From contig CABFPE010000246.1 in NCBI GenBank assembly GCA_900660155.1, positions 382,619 to 446,618 on the forward strand: 64,000 nucleotides of DNA, read 5' to 3'. This DNA is from Hofstenia miamia (lineage: Eukaryota > Xenacoelomorpha > Acoela > Hofsteniidae). The notes under the pieces are model-generated. The model was given only the letters and a program-made list of their open reading frames with translations. It was not told the DNA's origin and did no database searches. The position numbers and the translations under genes are program-made. Positions 34,311-47,343 of this stretch are shown here, in pieces. Position 1 is the stretch's first letter. The number at the start of each line of letters is the position of its first letter.

Positions 34311-35660
34311 TGTAGCATAATCCAAAGCATAATGCTGCTAAGAAGAGAAGATCAGATGATTAGTCAGAATTAAGATCTAATTATTATTTATTGATTAAAA
34401 ACAATTTAAGTTTAATTATCATTATTATGTTTGTAAAATGCAACTAAGAAACAATATAGCAAATTAGTACTTGTTGATGAATAATTTGACAAAATGAAGT
34501 TGGAAATAACACTTCCATTATTTTTAGCCATTTTTGGCAGATGATAGAATTCAAATTTCAAAAAACAGGTACTTTTTGAATTTAAATATAAATAGAGTGA
34601 AAATCAATTTGGAAACTGTTGAAATAAATTCTTTGAAAATTTTATCTTTAGATTTCATTTGGTTTGCTTAATTCTAAATCATGTCAAGCTAAACAGTAGA
34701 TGCATTAGTAGTGGCTTGGGCACATATCAGGAGTGATTTGAGGGTCCTTGATCCAAGCCATGAACCTGCATTTAGTGTTATCTAAATGTAATGTAGGAAG
34801 CTGCAAGTAACTATTTACTTGGTTTATTTGTATTAATTAAAGCCAATAGTTTTTGGTAATGGCTGAAGTACTATTTATTAAGCAGCTAGTATCATTGCCA
34901 GGTTGTGAAGTATGAAATTACACTATACAAATTGAGTTTAAGTCAATTATATAAATAAATAAAGCCAAATTCATTGTAACATTTGTTGAAGACAATTCTT
35001 TGGAATTCTTATCTTTAGTTTGATTATGGTTTGATTATTAATTACAATATTCAGCTAAACAGTTGATGTTGATTCTAGGTTCCTTGTTCCAAGCCATGAA
35101 CCTGCACTTAAGTTAGGGATACAATTAGAAGTTTTTTATTCCCATTTAACTAACTATTGATACTTTATTACATGTACAGATGATAATGAATTCAATATAG
35201 GGCTAGTAAGCCAAATGTAGGATTTTGTATTTATATTAGATTAGATCCAAATTAATGACTATAACATGACTGATAATGTGACCTTGCATGTATCAATTAT
35301 TACATGTAGGTTAGGGAGCTGCTATCTATATATTATATTTAAACAAAGCCAATATATTTCAGTAATGGCTAATTATATAATTAATTAAGCAGCTAGTAAC
35401 AATCAAGGTTGCAAGTATATAGTACACTTTACAAATTGAAACTAAGTCAAGTTGTGCTGAGCCTTGAGTAAGCACTGAGCTAGGACAGGGTACACATAAG
35501 TTATTTCACTGAGCTGAGAGGTGGAACTCATTCATTGGAAATGCAAAGGAGTGGTTGTTACTTGATTTGGAGATCAGCTTTGGGCAGATGTCCAACCATT
35601 AACAGCTGGCAATAATGCTTCATCACCTAAATAGTGTTTGTCATGCCATCCATTAATTAA

Positions 35661-37770
35661 TCTTCAATAGCTTTATTTGTTTGCTCCTTGCATATGTAGA
35701 AATAAGATATATACATATTTACAAAAAATGTACACAGAACTTAGATATACATATACTACAAACTAAGCTACAATAATTAAATTAAAATGCACACAGATAT
35801 TTACAATTAAAATGAATTAAAAATAAGAAGTTTTGCTACAGTTTTAATGTTTTAAGTATTCTGTTATTATTTTGTTCTGCTAATAAATTGTGTTTTAACA
35901 GTTTTTTAAATTCATTTATATCGCTGGCTTTCCTTACACTGATAGGTAAATCATTCCACAGTTTGCAAGATGTTGTTGTAAAAGAATTTTCCCAGTATTT
36001 GCTTCTTGGATGTATATTGTTTATGCACATGTTAGCANNNNNNNNNNNNNNNNNNNNNNNNNNNNNNNNNNNNNNNNNNNNNNNNNNNNNNNNNNNNNNN
36101 NNNNNNNNNNNNNNNNNNNNNNNNNNNNNNNNNNNNNNNNNNNNNNNNNNNNNNNNNNNNNNNNNNNNNNNNNNNNNNNNNNNNNNNNNNNNNNNNNNNN
36201 NNNNNNNNNNNNNNNNNNNNNNNNNNNNNNNNNNNNNNNNNNNNNNNNNNNNNNNNNNNNNNNNNNNNNNNNNNNNNNNNNNNNNNNNNNNNNNNNNNNN
36301 NNNNNNNNNNNNNNNNNNNNNNNNNNNNNNNNNNNNNNNNNNNNNNNNNNNNNNNNNNNNNNNNNNNNNNNNNNNNNNNNNNNNNNNNNNNNNNNNNNNN
36401 NNNNNNNNNNNNNNNNNNNNNNNNNNNNNNNNNNNNNNNNNNNNNNNNNNNNNNNNNNNNNNNNNNNNNNNNNNNNNNNNNNNNNNNNNNNNNNNNNNNN
36501 NNNNNNNNNNNNNNNNNNNNNNNNNNNNNNNNNNNNNNNNNNNNNNNNNNNNNNNNNNNNNNNNNNNNNNNNNNNNNNNNNNNNNNNNNNNNNNNNNNNN
36601 NNNNNNNNNNNNNNNNNNNNNNNNNNNNNNNNNNNNNNNNNNNNNNNNNNNNNNNNNNNNNNNNNNNNNNNNNNNNNNNNNNNNNNNNNNNNNNNNNNNN
36701 NNNNNNNNNNNNNNNNNNNNNNNNNNNNNNNNNNNNNNNNNNNNNNNNNNNNNNNNNNNNNNNNNNNNNNNNNNNNNNNNNNNNNNNNNNNNNNNNNNNN
36801 NNNNNNNNNNNNNNNNNNNNNNNNNNNNNNNNNNNNNNNNNNNNNNNNNGGAACCCCTTTATTAGTTGCTAAGTACTCACTATAAACATTATCAATCCGC
36901 ACACGTTGCTGTCTATTGTTAACGAAGCTGTTCAAAAACATTCTTGATGGAGCACTAAATCCGTAGTTTTCCAATTTTACATCTAGAATTTTGTAATCAA
37001 GACTATCAAACGCCTTACTAAGGTCGAGCAAAGCAACACTGCTACATATGTTATTGTTGAGGAAATAACGTGTATTTTCTGTAAACTCTAGTAAAGCATC
37101 AATAGTGCCTAGCCCTTGTCTAAAACCAAATTGATTTGAACATAGCACATTATTTTCCTTTAGGTATGAATTTATTTGTTTGCATAGAAGCCTCTCAAAT
37201 ATTTTTGAAACAGGATTTGTAACAGAGATGGGCCTATAATTTATGCAATCTGTAGGGTCTCCTTTCTTAAAAATCGCGGTGATGTCTGCTCTTTTTAGAC
37301 ATTCAGGATATCTATTAATATGGATTGCGTTATTAAAAGCAAATAGAAGCTGTTCTGCGAAATACTTTATGTATTTTTTGATGATGAATACTGGCACATT
37401 GCAACTTCCGCTTGAAATACTCAGATCAAGTTTGCTTACAACACTGATGAGCTCCTGCATATGGATGTAACTGAAGTTGAAGACGTTCTGTAATGGCCTA
37501 GTCTTATTTATAAATGGTTCCTTCTTACCTCTAAACGTTCCTAACTCTTTAAATGCTATGTTCATTGCTTCAGCAATTAGATTTTTATTAGTGATGCTTT
37601 TATTATTAACCTTAATTTCTTGAATGGTGCTATCAAAAGGTTTTTCCTTATTTAAAAACCTATTAATAAACTGCCATTTATTTTGAGCTTGAGTGAGGTT
37701 TTCAAAGAAGTGTTTGTCTTGTTGTTCTCTGATCTTAGTTTTTATCTTAGATAGTTTTGATTTTACTTCA
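35661..37770 (-). mobile_element. 5'-truncated LINE inserted in the LTR
   Basis: Non-LTR retrotransposon sequence on the minus strand interrupts the LTR between CCATTAATTA and TTATAGTTAC, which are contiguous in the 3' LTR at about 53945. Read leftward, the element ends near 35661 with AATAAAGCTATTGAAGA. It keeps more CpG than its surroundings, so it is a recent arrival. The middle is an 812-base gap. Confidence 0.85.
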
Positions 37771-37835
37771 TTATAGTTACTGGAGTTTGATAATATAGAA
37801 GCTAACCAGTTTAGTATTAGTACATCTCTACCCAC
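35836..37835 (-). pseudogene. Non-LTR reverse transcriptase (jockey/CR1-like), partial
   Basis: The open frame before the gap includes RT blocks ADITAIFKKGDP, NYRPISVTNPVSKIFERLL, NQFGFRQGLGTIDALLEF and VALLDLSKAFDSLDYKIL, which place it among jockey/CR1/L2-like LINEs. The YxDD box falls in the N gap. The C-terminal end (35836-36030, KLWNDLPISVRKASDINEFK) is a typical tail of such ORF2 proteins. The first 22 or so codons (37835-37770) are LTR sequence, not LINE. The endonuclease domain is absent, so the copy was dead on arrival though otherwise well preserved. Confidence 0.88.
36038..36849. other. Assembly gap of 812 N
   Basis: An unresolved run inside the LINE; both sides read as the same RT protein. 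Confidence 0.99.
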
Positions 37836-37905
37836 TAGTATACTATACCAATTATAGTAGGATAATGGATAAATTGAATGTCAAAGCCTGGTAGAAGATG
37901 CTACA

Positions 37906-37920
37906 TGGCAACCCTGACAG
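37906..37920 (+). other. Primer binding site of the family-C element
   Basis: TGGCAACCCTGACAG follows the LTR directly. It resembles the family-A site (TGGTGACCCTGACA). The minus-strand element at 59084 has TGGCAACCACAGC at the same place. Confidence 0.6.
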
Positions 37921-38099
37921 CTCACAAGAACAGCAAGAATCTGGGAAAAAATTTCCTTTTTCTTTCTTCTGAGTCAAGGTAGTTGTTTCTTCTCAGAATA
38001 AAAAAAATTTTTTTATGTTCAACACAGGCACCCAATGTGCAATCAGTAACACAACCAGGATACCCACAACATTACTACTTCTTAGTCAAGAAATGTAAT

Positions 38100-39720
38100 T
38101 AAAACAACTAGATTGTTACAACAAAGATAATTTGATTGTTAGTGGAGCAATCAGTCAGCACAAAGAAGACAGCAGCCAGAGTGGTAACCCCAAGAGCATT
38201 ATGCTCAACTTCACACTCTGAAGATACAGATTTGTCCCCTGCAACAGAGTTACAAACATTACAAATGCCTCCTGAAACAAGCCCCCTAGAAATTCTCAAA
38301 ATTTTGAGGAAGAGCAATGAAACAGAGATGTTTTTAAAAGACAAAATAAGGCAGTTAACAGAGAAAGTTCAACAGATGGAACAGCAAAGTGAGAATATGC
38401 TAAGTGAACTCAAAGTAGAGATGCAGACAAAACTAGATAGACAGAGCAAACTGTTTCAACAGGAAGTTAAGATACTCACTTAACAATTGTACTCAAACAA
38501 AAGAATTTTAGAACACAATCAGAAATAGGAAAAATGTATCAGCAATTAGAAAGTAAAAACAGACCATTATTTCATGATAATGACATACAAGCACAGGAGC
38601 TTGAACAATTGAAGACAATTTAAGACTGATACAAGTAAATGAAGAAGAGAATCAAGAAAATATTCAAACATACAAAATAGGTTTCCAACAAGCAAAAGAG
38701 AATGGGTTACACACACAAACCACTGGATGGTGCAAACAAACAAGTACACTATGAAGAATATGCTGAAGACAAACAAAAATTCAAAAAAAGACCACAAAAG
38801 CAGTGACAGACCAGCTCCAAAGTGAGGAAATGATAAGAAAACATAGGAAATTAAGGTACAAAAGCTCAATACTGCCACAAAATAGAACCAATTACACTAC
38901 ACCTTGTAAAGCAACATTACCAAAATTTAATGGAAAGGTTGATGGCTATAACCCAACATTTATTGAATGGCTTCAGATGTTTGAAATTACCATGGCAGAG
39001 AGGAAAGTAAACCAAGAGGCAGCAGCAGCAAGACTTCCCCTATATCTAACAGGGACAGCATACCAACACTACTTGCTATTGGATAACAACACTAAAAGAT
39101 ATTATGTACTATTAATAGGTTATTTCATAGAATACTATGAGAACAAGAGTTTTAAAAATCAGTATCATATTACTCTGAATGCAACAAAGATGAAAAAAAG
39201 CAATGATATATGAAACTACATCTAACAGGTTGAGAGACTTGTAATGCTAAGCTCAAGGGAAAACAGATACTCTAAATGCAACCTGTTTTCTCATATCTGT
39301 AATGGAATGCTGGAAAGTATCAGAACCTAATTTGAAATTAAGTCTGATGTGGACAATAAGCTGGAAAAAATGATCCAGAAAGCAGTCAACATCCAGGCAA
39401 CAATAAAAAACAATGTGCAAATTTATGAAAAAGCCACATGGCATAGAGAAACACCAAAATAGAGGAAAAACCACAATACACAATCAACAAGCAAGACATA
39501 CAATGAGAACAAACTGGAGAAAATTATCAGAGTAAAAGGAAAAGATGGGAAGACAAAGAAAGTAAGAGAAAAAGATTTAAAATGCTATAGTTGTGGACAA
39601 AAGTGTCATAAAAAGCCTGACTTTATAAAACAAATAAATGTGATTGGAGATGAAGAAGCTTACTGTGAAGATTTAATAGAATCTGAAACTGAACTTAACA
39701 AAACATTGTAAACCAATGAA
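38100..39720 (+). pseudogene. gag of the family-C element
   Basis: The piece 38136-38483 encodes a long coiled coil (LKDKIRQLTEKVQQMEQQSE, then about 40 more residues). The piece 38803-39213 has the capsid-like domain (FIEWLQMFEITMAER, then LLIGYFIEYYENKSFKNQY). A zinc knuckle CYSCGQKCHKKPD near 39583 lacks the final Cys. Order and spacing match the gag at 19430, here with the N-terminal coiled coil better kept. Stops and shifts lie between pieces. Confidence 0.8.
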
Positions 39721-39779
39721 GAATCAGAAAACTAGGTAGAGCTGTGACTCACAGAAACCATGCACTGATAATGATTTTA

Positions 39780-40110
39780 ACAAATTTAGACAACATTAAT
39801 ATGATAATGGTGACAATAACAGAGTGATGACAAAAGCAATGATTGATACAGGAGCAGCAACATCAATAATAACTGATGAGTGTCAATGAAACTGGGGTTC
39901 CAATGAGAAGATCTGGATAAATCAAAAAACATCTAATTAATGCATCTGGCAAATATATTAATACAAAAGGATGACCAAGTTGCTTCAAATGAGAATAGCC
40001 AATACAACATTTGAGCAATTGTTGGTGGTGGTAGATATGCATAATAACTTGCTACTCTACAAGGTCATACTTGGCAACAACTTCTTAACAAAAAAACATG
40101 CATTATAAAC
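39780..40110 (+). pseudogene. Retropepsin-type protease of the family-C element
   Basis: The active-site triad is intact as IDTGAATSIITDE (DTG codons at 39845-39853). The second motif VILGNNFL is near 40062-40085. A frameshift and stops lie between them. Confidence 0.8.
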
Positions 40111-40447
40111 TATGCAAACAGACATAATGTTATATGAAAATAAAGGAATTAATACAAAGAGAGTATCAATGCCATCAAGTGTTTGCACCATTAAAAATGG
40201 AAAAGGGAAGATACCAATCCTGAACACAATGAACCAGAATGTCAATGTAGAAAGATCAAATGTGAAAATATATGGAAAATACATTAAATCTAAAATCAGA
40301 CTTATTTGGAGAGTGATCAAAATGACAATAGGGCAAGTAATTTACAAGGATGATTCAAGGACGTGCAAAGGAAAGCAGTAAGTACTCCACATGGCCAATT
40401 TGAGGGTGAGTGGACAAACACCATCAAAGTGGTAAGTACTCCCAACC

Positions 40448-41250
40448 CAGATAACAATTTAAGGGCTAAACAACATTGTTTTGGGTTGTTATGTGATTGT
40501 TTTATGTGTCAAAAACAACATTGTTTTAATGTTGAAATGGTACCATTTCATTGGTCAAAACACTGTTGCTTCAACAATGTCCCATTAGGTTGCTTTTTGG
40601 TTGTTTCTTATGAACAAAACAACAATATTTTTAGGTTGTAACAACATTGTTTTATGTTGTCACATTATTGTTTTAGCATTACTTTTGTATGCAAAATAAT
40701 ATTTTAAATTGCTAAACTGTTCAAACATTGCTGTTTAATCAAACACAGTCCCAACAAAGAGCAGGCCACTATCTTTGAGATAGTCAAGCATATTCCATAC
40801 AAACATTTGTTAACAATGTAAATGAATGTATTGTATATAAATGATAACAATGAGCATAAAAATCTGCCAAATTTAACACAAATTTAAAAATCTAAAATTA
40901 AGCACAATTTTGAAATAGTACTTTCTTAAGTCGTGAAAAATCTCTTAAGCTCAATTGTAACTTATGTTATTTAACAGTCAATATCAAGGTGTCCAAATAT
41001 TCATTAATAAATTATATTGAAAATTCACTTAACTGGTATATTATAATTGTTCACAAATTGAAAATTTCAAAAAAGGTTTTGCAAATCCTTTTTTATATAA
41101 AATGATCTAGTAATAAAAATAACAAAGTGAGTTTTATTTGCAAGCATCTGCTTTTTTCTAAAGTTGTTATTATGATGTTAGTGGTTGCTGCAACAACAAA
41201 AAGTATGAAACAACTATAAACAATGTAAAAACAACCAAAATTGTTATCTG
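40448..41250. mobile_element. MITE with 13-bp inverted repeats, between protease and RT
   Basis: The ends CAGATAACAATTT (40448-40460) and AAATTGTTATCTG (41238-41250) are perfect inverted repeats. The left half repeats the near-palindrome AACATTGTT many times. A second copy lies at about 60345-60983 in the opposite orientation. No target duplication was found. Confidence 0.72.
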
Positions 41251-41433
41251 TGAAGGCCTGATTCAAGGACATAGGGACGAAAGCATGTGAAGAAGACACT
41301 TGGAGAATACTGGAAATAACAAACCTGATGGCATAGGGATGAAACCATGCAAAGAAGATGATTTTAGAATACCAGAAACAAAAACAAAGACTACCAAGAC
41401 TTAGATGAGAGAACAATTCAACAGTTAAAAGAG

Positions 41434-42330
41434 ATGTTGGAGAGACACAAATGGATATTCAATTACAGAGAGATAAGTATGGATCAAGTGATAGGCAAAA
41501 CACACAAAATAGTAGCAACAATGGACAAGCCAATAAAGCTGCCAGTAAGAAGAGTGCCAGAGCAGTTGAAAGATGAATACAATCACATATTGAATGAACT
41601 TATCTACAACAGAATAATCTGACCAAGTGAATGCCCATTTGCAGCACCAACAATGTTTGTGAAACAAGGAAACAAGTATCTCTTATGTATAGATTTTCAC
41701 AAGCTGAATGGGGTGACAAAGAAGGATTCATACCCCCTTCCACACATAGAAGATATGTTGTACAAGGCAAGTAAACACAAATACTTTACTTCCATATATT
41801 TATTCAGGGCATACTGGCAGGTGAAGATGGAAGAGGAAGATATTGAAAAAACAGCATTTATAACACCTTATGGATTATACATATGGATATATATGGCGTT
41901 TGGATTGTGCAATGCACCATAAACTTTTCAGAGATCACAAAAGTACTGAAGAATAGGACACACAGAATGGAAGATAGAGTCAATGCTTATGTAGATGACA
42001 TCATAGTAACAAGTGGTACAGTACAAGAGCATCTGGAAAAGTTGGAAAGAACACTGACAATATTGTAGAAAGCAGGTCTCAGAATCAATGGAAGTAAGTG
42101 TGATATATTAAAGGAAAAAATAGTATTTCTTAGAAGAGTGATCAAGAAAGGCAGGATATGCATGAATGACAATGCAAGGGATATGATCTGGAAAATAAAA
42201 AAGCTGAACAACAATAAGGACATACAGAGGATAATGGGATTTTTCAATTACTACTGAACCTTTATCCCAAACATTGCTGGAAAAACTGTGAAGATGACCT
42301 GACTCATGAGGAAATAAGTACCATTTGTAT
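41434..42330 (+). pseudogene. Reverse transcriptase of the family-C element
   Basis: RT blocks in order across three pieces: VRRVPEQLKDEY, then SECPFAAPTMFVKQGNKYLL, YPLPHIEDMLYKASKHKYFT, AYWQVKM, AFGLCNAP, and an intact catalytic YVDD at 41988-41999. The thumb (KLERTLTIL) follows. Lesions include a stop near 41621, one after CNAP and a frameshift near 41930. Ty3/gypsy type and collinear with the RT at 21253. Confidence 0.9.
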
Positions 42331-42349
42331 GGACTTGGCAGGAACAAGA

Positions 42350-42920
42350 AGAGCTTGACAATATCAAAGAAGTATTATTGAATACACCAGGCTACAAGGT
42401 GAAATTTATTTTAGATTGCAATGCTAGCAAAGTCACTATCAGAGCAACATTGAAAAATGGAAAGGAGGTACTGGTGCAATTCTTCAGCCAGAAAACTGAA
42501 AGCAAGTGAAGAAAATGATGGGTTAATGAAGTTGAAAATTTTAGCACTCATTGAAAGCATTAGAAAATTCAGACACTTTCTAATTGGTCAAGAATTTAGA
42601 GTATGCACTGACAGTAGTTGATTAGCCTGGCCTAAAAAATTTTCTGGAGGCAAGTCAGGGATAGTATTGTGATGGATCAAATATTTAAATGAATTAATGT
42701 TCATGATCAAACACCATAAAGGTACATTACACAATAACACAGATTTTTGGATGTCATTACCTGAATATCAAAGTGATGTGGCAAAAGCAAATAGAGAAAA
42801 GAAACAGTTTCAATTCTTACCACATACAGAGTATGAAGGACTACCTGAAATAAATGTGGACAAAAAGGGGCAAGCAGTTCTACCAATAATTATGAAGGAA
42901 GAGATATCTGAACAATAAAT
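42350..42920 (+). pseudogene. RNase H and connecting region of the family-C element
   Basis: Readable in broken frames: FILDCNASK (first Asp) near 42405, the Glu helix ILALIESIRKFRHFL near 42540, and VCTDSS (Asp) near 42605. An open 73-residue piece (42697-42918) leads into integrase. Confidence 0.75.
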
Positions 42921-42959
42921 AATAGAGAAACAGAGAAATTATGTAATACTTAATAAGAT

Positions 42960-44060
42960 CATCAGGAAGATAAGAGAACTGCAAGCAATACTTTCAAAAC
43001 TGACTGCATGCTACTATGAATGGTACAAATGGTAACTGAACAAAAATGGATTACTATACATCAAGGCACAAAACAATAGAATTGTGATCCCTGAATATTG
43101 CAAGAGAGAACTCATACAGAAACTGCATGAAAAAGGCAACCTAGGTATAACACAGACAGAGAAAACCTTTAATTCTAGATTCATCACCACAGTGGTGAGG
43201 AAAGTTACTGAAGAAATAATATATAAATGTACAATGTGTTTATTGAACAACAAGCAGCACTTCCCAGTGCAGAGGGCACCATTAGAGCTAATACATATTG
43301 ATTTGGACAGGCTATCAAAAGATGAGGAGGGATATCAGCACAATTTGGTAATGCTGGACAACTTCACCAAATATGCAAGAATGATCCCAATGAAAAACAC
43401 AACAGTGGAAACAACAGCCAAGATAGTGATGAACAAATGGATCCTAAAATTCAATCCAATGGAAACAATAATTACCAACAAAGGACCACAATTTGAGAGT
43501 GGACTGTTCCAAGAGATGGTCAAACTATTAGAGATAGTCAGCAAGCAACAACAGCATATCACCCACAGGCAAACAGAGGTGTGGAGAGACTAAATCAAAC
43601 ATTAATCAAACTAATAAAAGTGGTGATGTTGAGAATAGGTGGGAACAAATGAAGAAAGGTGATTGAAATGGCGGAGTATTTTTACAACACTTCTATACAA
43701 TCAACAACAGGGATGACCCCTTTCAAGGCAATGCTGGGCAGGGAAGCTGCCACACCTCTATCCATACAATACTTCAACTACAGAAAGAGGATGGGCAATG
43801 AATATGTGAATCAGTTTAAAAACCAAATTACAGCAATACAGGAAATGATGTGTCCCAATATAAAGAAGTCAGCCATGAGACAACAATGCAGTTTTAATAG
43901 AAAAAAGTAGGGATGAGGTATATGCATTTACACCAATAAAACTCACTGACACAAATCAAGTCCCAAAATTAAAAATAGTTTGGTCCAGGCCTTACATGAT
44001 TACACAAACACTACCAAACAATGAATACATGTTAGACAATAATAGACTATTACATTTTCA
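42960..44060 (+). pseudogene. Integrase of the family-C element
   Basis: The piece 43084-43593 has the zinc-binding region (LHEKGNLG, where the second His is Asn, then CTMC). The core's first Asp is in LIHIDLDRL. The second catalytic position reads TNKGPQF, Asn instead of Asp, as in the 22640 copy. The Glu helix (ANRGVERLN) is reached by a frameshift near 43570. The piece 43659-43910 gives the downstream part (TPFKAMLGREAATPLS). Confidence 0.87.
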
Positions 44061-44559
44061 AAACCTGAAGAGAGCAACAGTGGACATTGAAGAAACTAAG
44101 ATAGATGAGAACACTGAATTTAAAATATGCTGAGTTAATGACAATGAAATTGTATGCAATATGAATGATTTTGATAGCCTACCCAAGGAGAATTTTGATG
44201 AAGAATTCACAGTGGATATTGCAAATGAAAATTTAGGCATGAGAGTACTGCCTCAAAGGGCAGCAAGAGATAAATATATTTATGACACTGAAATATGGGA
44301 TTTAAACTTAATAACTGAATTTAGGCAACTAGAGGAAAACAGTACACCAACCATTGAGGAAGAGAGTGTGACAAAATCAAAGACCAGAGGAACTCCCAAC
44401 AATGAGCATGAGAAGGAGAGTGAGAAGAAGTTCTCAAACCAGATGTTGATTTGAGTGCAGATGGGACAAGAACAAAGAACTGACGAATAGGCAATGTAGA
44501 GTGAGAAGGCATCCAAGTAGTCCCCAATGCTGATTTGAGGGCAGGGTGAGAAACATCGA
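44061..44559 (+). pseudogene. pol tail of the family-C element
   Basis: An acidic, low-complexity open piece (44161-44454) without a recognised domain follows integrase. In the 17729 element the same place holds sequence leading to the 45-bp repeat. Confidence 0.5.
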
Positions 44560-45720
44560 TGTAGCATCATCCAAAGGAATAAGCTGCGAACTAAAAGGGA
44601 ATAGCATCGAAAGATTAATAGTGATTAAATATGATCAAAAGTGATTGTAAAAATTTAGTTAAATATCTTATTCATTTGTATTATGCAACTAAGTTACAAT
44701 ATTGCACATTATGAGAAATACAGTGTAGCCAATTAAAGAAAATTAGACAAATTGTAACAAGCAAAGTTATGCTTACATCAGAACAGCCATATTGGCAGAA
44801 GATTAATTCAAAATTTGAAATCAGCAGGTACTTAGAACTTTTTAAATAAATAGCCTAGAATTTAAATGGAATTTGATGAACAATAAATTCTTTGGAGTTT
44901 ATTTTAATTTCTATTCTTCATTTATCTGGTTTGATATTTAATAAAATGTTCAGCTAAGCAAGTTGTGTCGATTAGTGGCTGGATCCCATCACGGGAGCGA
45001 TTCGAAGGGTCCTTGTGCCAGTCACGAAACCGCACTTAAGTTATGGATAGGGAGTTTTTCGATTCTTGCTTAGTCTGACTATCGATCACTACATGTACAT
45101 TATAACCGATTCACGAAATGGCTGGATAGCCAACAATTAGGATTATATCTATATTACTAAAGGTAGGAGACTTGACAATAATCGACCAAATAAATGACTT
45201 TACATGTATTGTTATTAAATGTAAGTGTAGGAAGCTGCAACATATTAAATAATTATTGAAGCCAATAGGTTTTACAGTAATGGCTGATTTGATATTAAAT
45301 TAAAGCAGCTAGTGTCAATGCCCAGTTACTTTACTTATTCATTCTAGAAAACACTACAAAATTGAGTTTAAGTCAGTAGTGTCTTGACATGAGTGCATGC
45401 ACTGAGCTAATGTAAGGTACACATAAATAATTCTTATTGAGCTGAGATGGTGCAACAAACTTGGTCAATCACTAACAAAAGAGGAGAACTGTTGTGTGGA
45501 GATCCGCTTTGGGCAGTGGCCCACAGTTAGTCAATCAGAGAACACTGCATGGCTTCATCACCTAAACAGTGATGATTATTACTCAGTTAACATAACTAGT
45601 TAAGCAAAGAGGAAAACATCCAGCAGTTTATTAAATTAGTAAATCCTCACCTGCTGTTAATTGAGTGATAATTATTAACAATAATACATGGCACTAAATG
45701 CCTGGTGGGAGGATGTTACA
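44560..45720 (+). mobile_element. Family-C LTR nested between integrase and ORF3
   Basis: 1,161 bp from TGTAGCATCATCC to GGATGTTACA. It keeps CpGs (for example near 45000: GGGAGCGATTCGAAGG) at sites that read TG or CA in other copies, so it is younger or less methylated. The flanks TCGA and CAGA do not match, so solo insertion is not proven. Confidence 0.8.
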
Positions 45721-47343
45721 CAGACATCAAGCCTCTCCCACCAAGTAACTGCAACACTGATTCCAGGGCATGCAGAGAAATGGTGAAAAGTAGCACAACT
45801 TTTCTTCCAGAAGACCACAACACTGATTCAAGAGCAATGTGACAGATGGAGTTCCAGGAGAAGGTGTAAATAGGGGAAGAATTGTAGTGATATGAAAGCA
45901 ATTCAAGGCTGATGGTACTATGGAGCCCACAGGTGGTCAAGTGTTGACAGAGTTAACTGTGAACTGATTCAAGGGTGAAGCAGTAGAGACCATCAGCACA
46001 GGTTGAGAGACCATGGACTGTGAACCAAGCACCAGTAGGATGCCATTCAAGTTTACTCAGCTACACACCTCCTCAGAAACCATGTTGGAATGAACAATAC
46101 AATCAAAAGAAAGAGAAAAACAAATGTCAAAAATTGATGGGGAAACACTACATCCTTATTTTATTGGAACCATGAAAATGGGAGATTATGTGCTCAAAAA
46201 ACTATCACTAGAGACAAAAGCTCATATATAGAAAACACTGAAAACAGAGGGGAGAAATCTACCACTAGTACTTGATGCTAACAACAGACCCATGGTGAAC
46301 ATAGTAATTAGCTATCCAAGAGATATGAATGAGACACTTGAGAGACCTTACATGCACAGCATGGTGCACATAATGTTCAATGAAGATTTTACACTCAAGA
46401 CAGCACAAAGCATTATGGCATACATTGATTAGATAGCAGAAATCCCAAAGGTCCACATCTATAAACATAACTTGACAATTATACACATATTAAAGAAAAA
46501 GGAGTACAATAAAAATCTTGGAAAACAATTAGAATAGACATTAAGAATGGCAAAAGTGCAGAAGATACATGTCATAATTATCACAAAATCAACACTTGAG
46601 GAAATCCCCAAATGATTGTTTAACACCTGAATGCAAGTACAGAACATATTCTTATGGAAAAAGGAACCAACAGAAACAAAAATCTCAGAATTAATCCATT
46701 TTGACTTACAGCTAGACTACTGGGCACAAGTGTAGATTAACTCAGTGCCAGGAGCATTTGAAGCAGATTCAAAAAATCTGGGAGAATATGAAACTGTAGA
46801 AGAAGACCATGAAATAATGGCCAGTGATAAAAATAGAGGCACCATCACAAAAGTTTCATAAAATGATAGAAGTAGCCCTAGCAGAAGTGAAACAGGCATA
46901 TGAGTTGAATACTAAAAAAGATTTCAGAGGCCTACTACTTGAGGAAAAGAATGTGCCTGAAATATGCTACAGGATAACAGCATCACTAGTGGCAACTTTT
47001 CAACAGAAGATAAGGAAATCAATAGATAAGCCATAAACTAATGAAAGCAAAAGGATTCAATATCACACTATCCCCCATCAATATGCAAACCAAGAACTGG
47101 TTGTTAAATTGTCATGTCAAAAAAATGGAATTGCCAGACAAAACACAAAAACCAATGCAAATAATAGAGAAGGTGATCAGCAGGATCATAGTAAACAAAG
47201 GTCCAATGGGAAAATGTCAATAGTGGAGATTGCAAATAGAACTGGTATATGTCTGAAAAAACTCTCAATCTTTGAGGAACCAATGAAAAAGTATATGTGG
47301 GGTGCAACATTGGAAACACAGATACAGCAATTAGAAAGACAAC
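45721..47343 (+). pseudogene. ORF3 of the family-C element, first part
   Basis: Broken frames align with ORF3 at 24250-27547: HPYFIGTMKMGDYVLKK near 46155, then RPMVNIVIS and a RPY..S.VH.MF.EDF.L block near 46285-46400, and KKYMWGA near 47288. Function unknown. It is interrupted at 47344 by a solo LTR and continues at 49401. Confidence 0.7.

Larger units (their letters stand above)
34311..37905 (+). repeat. 5' LTR of the family-C element, split by a LINE
   Basis: It begins TGTAGCATAATCC and ends GGTAGAAGATGCTACA. Without the LINE it would be about 1,480 bp, some 350 bp longer than the 3' LTR. A middle segment is present twice (about 34610-34960 and 34980-35330, both containing CAGCTAAAC.GT.GATG and AAGCCATGAACCTGCA). 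Confidence 0.8.
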
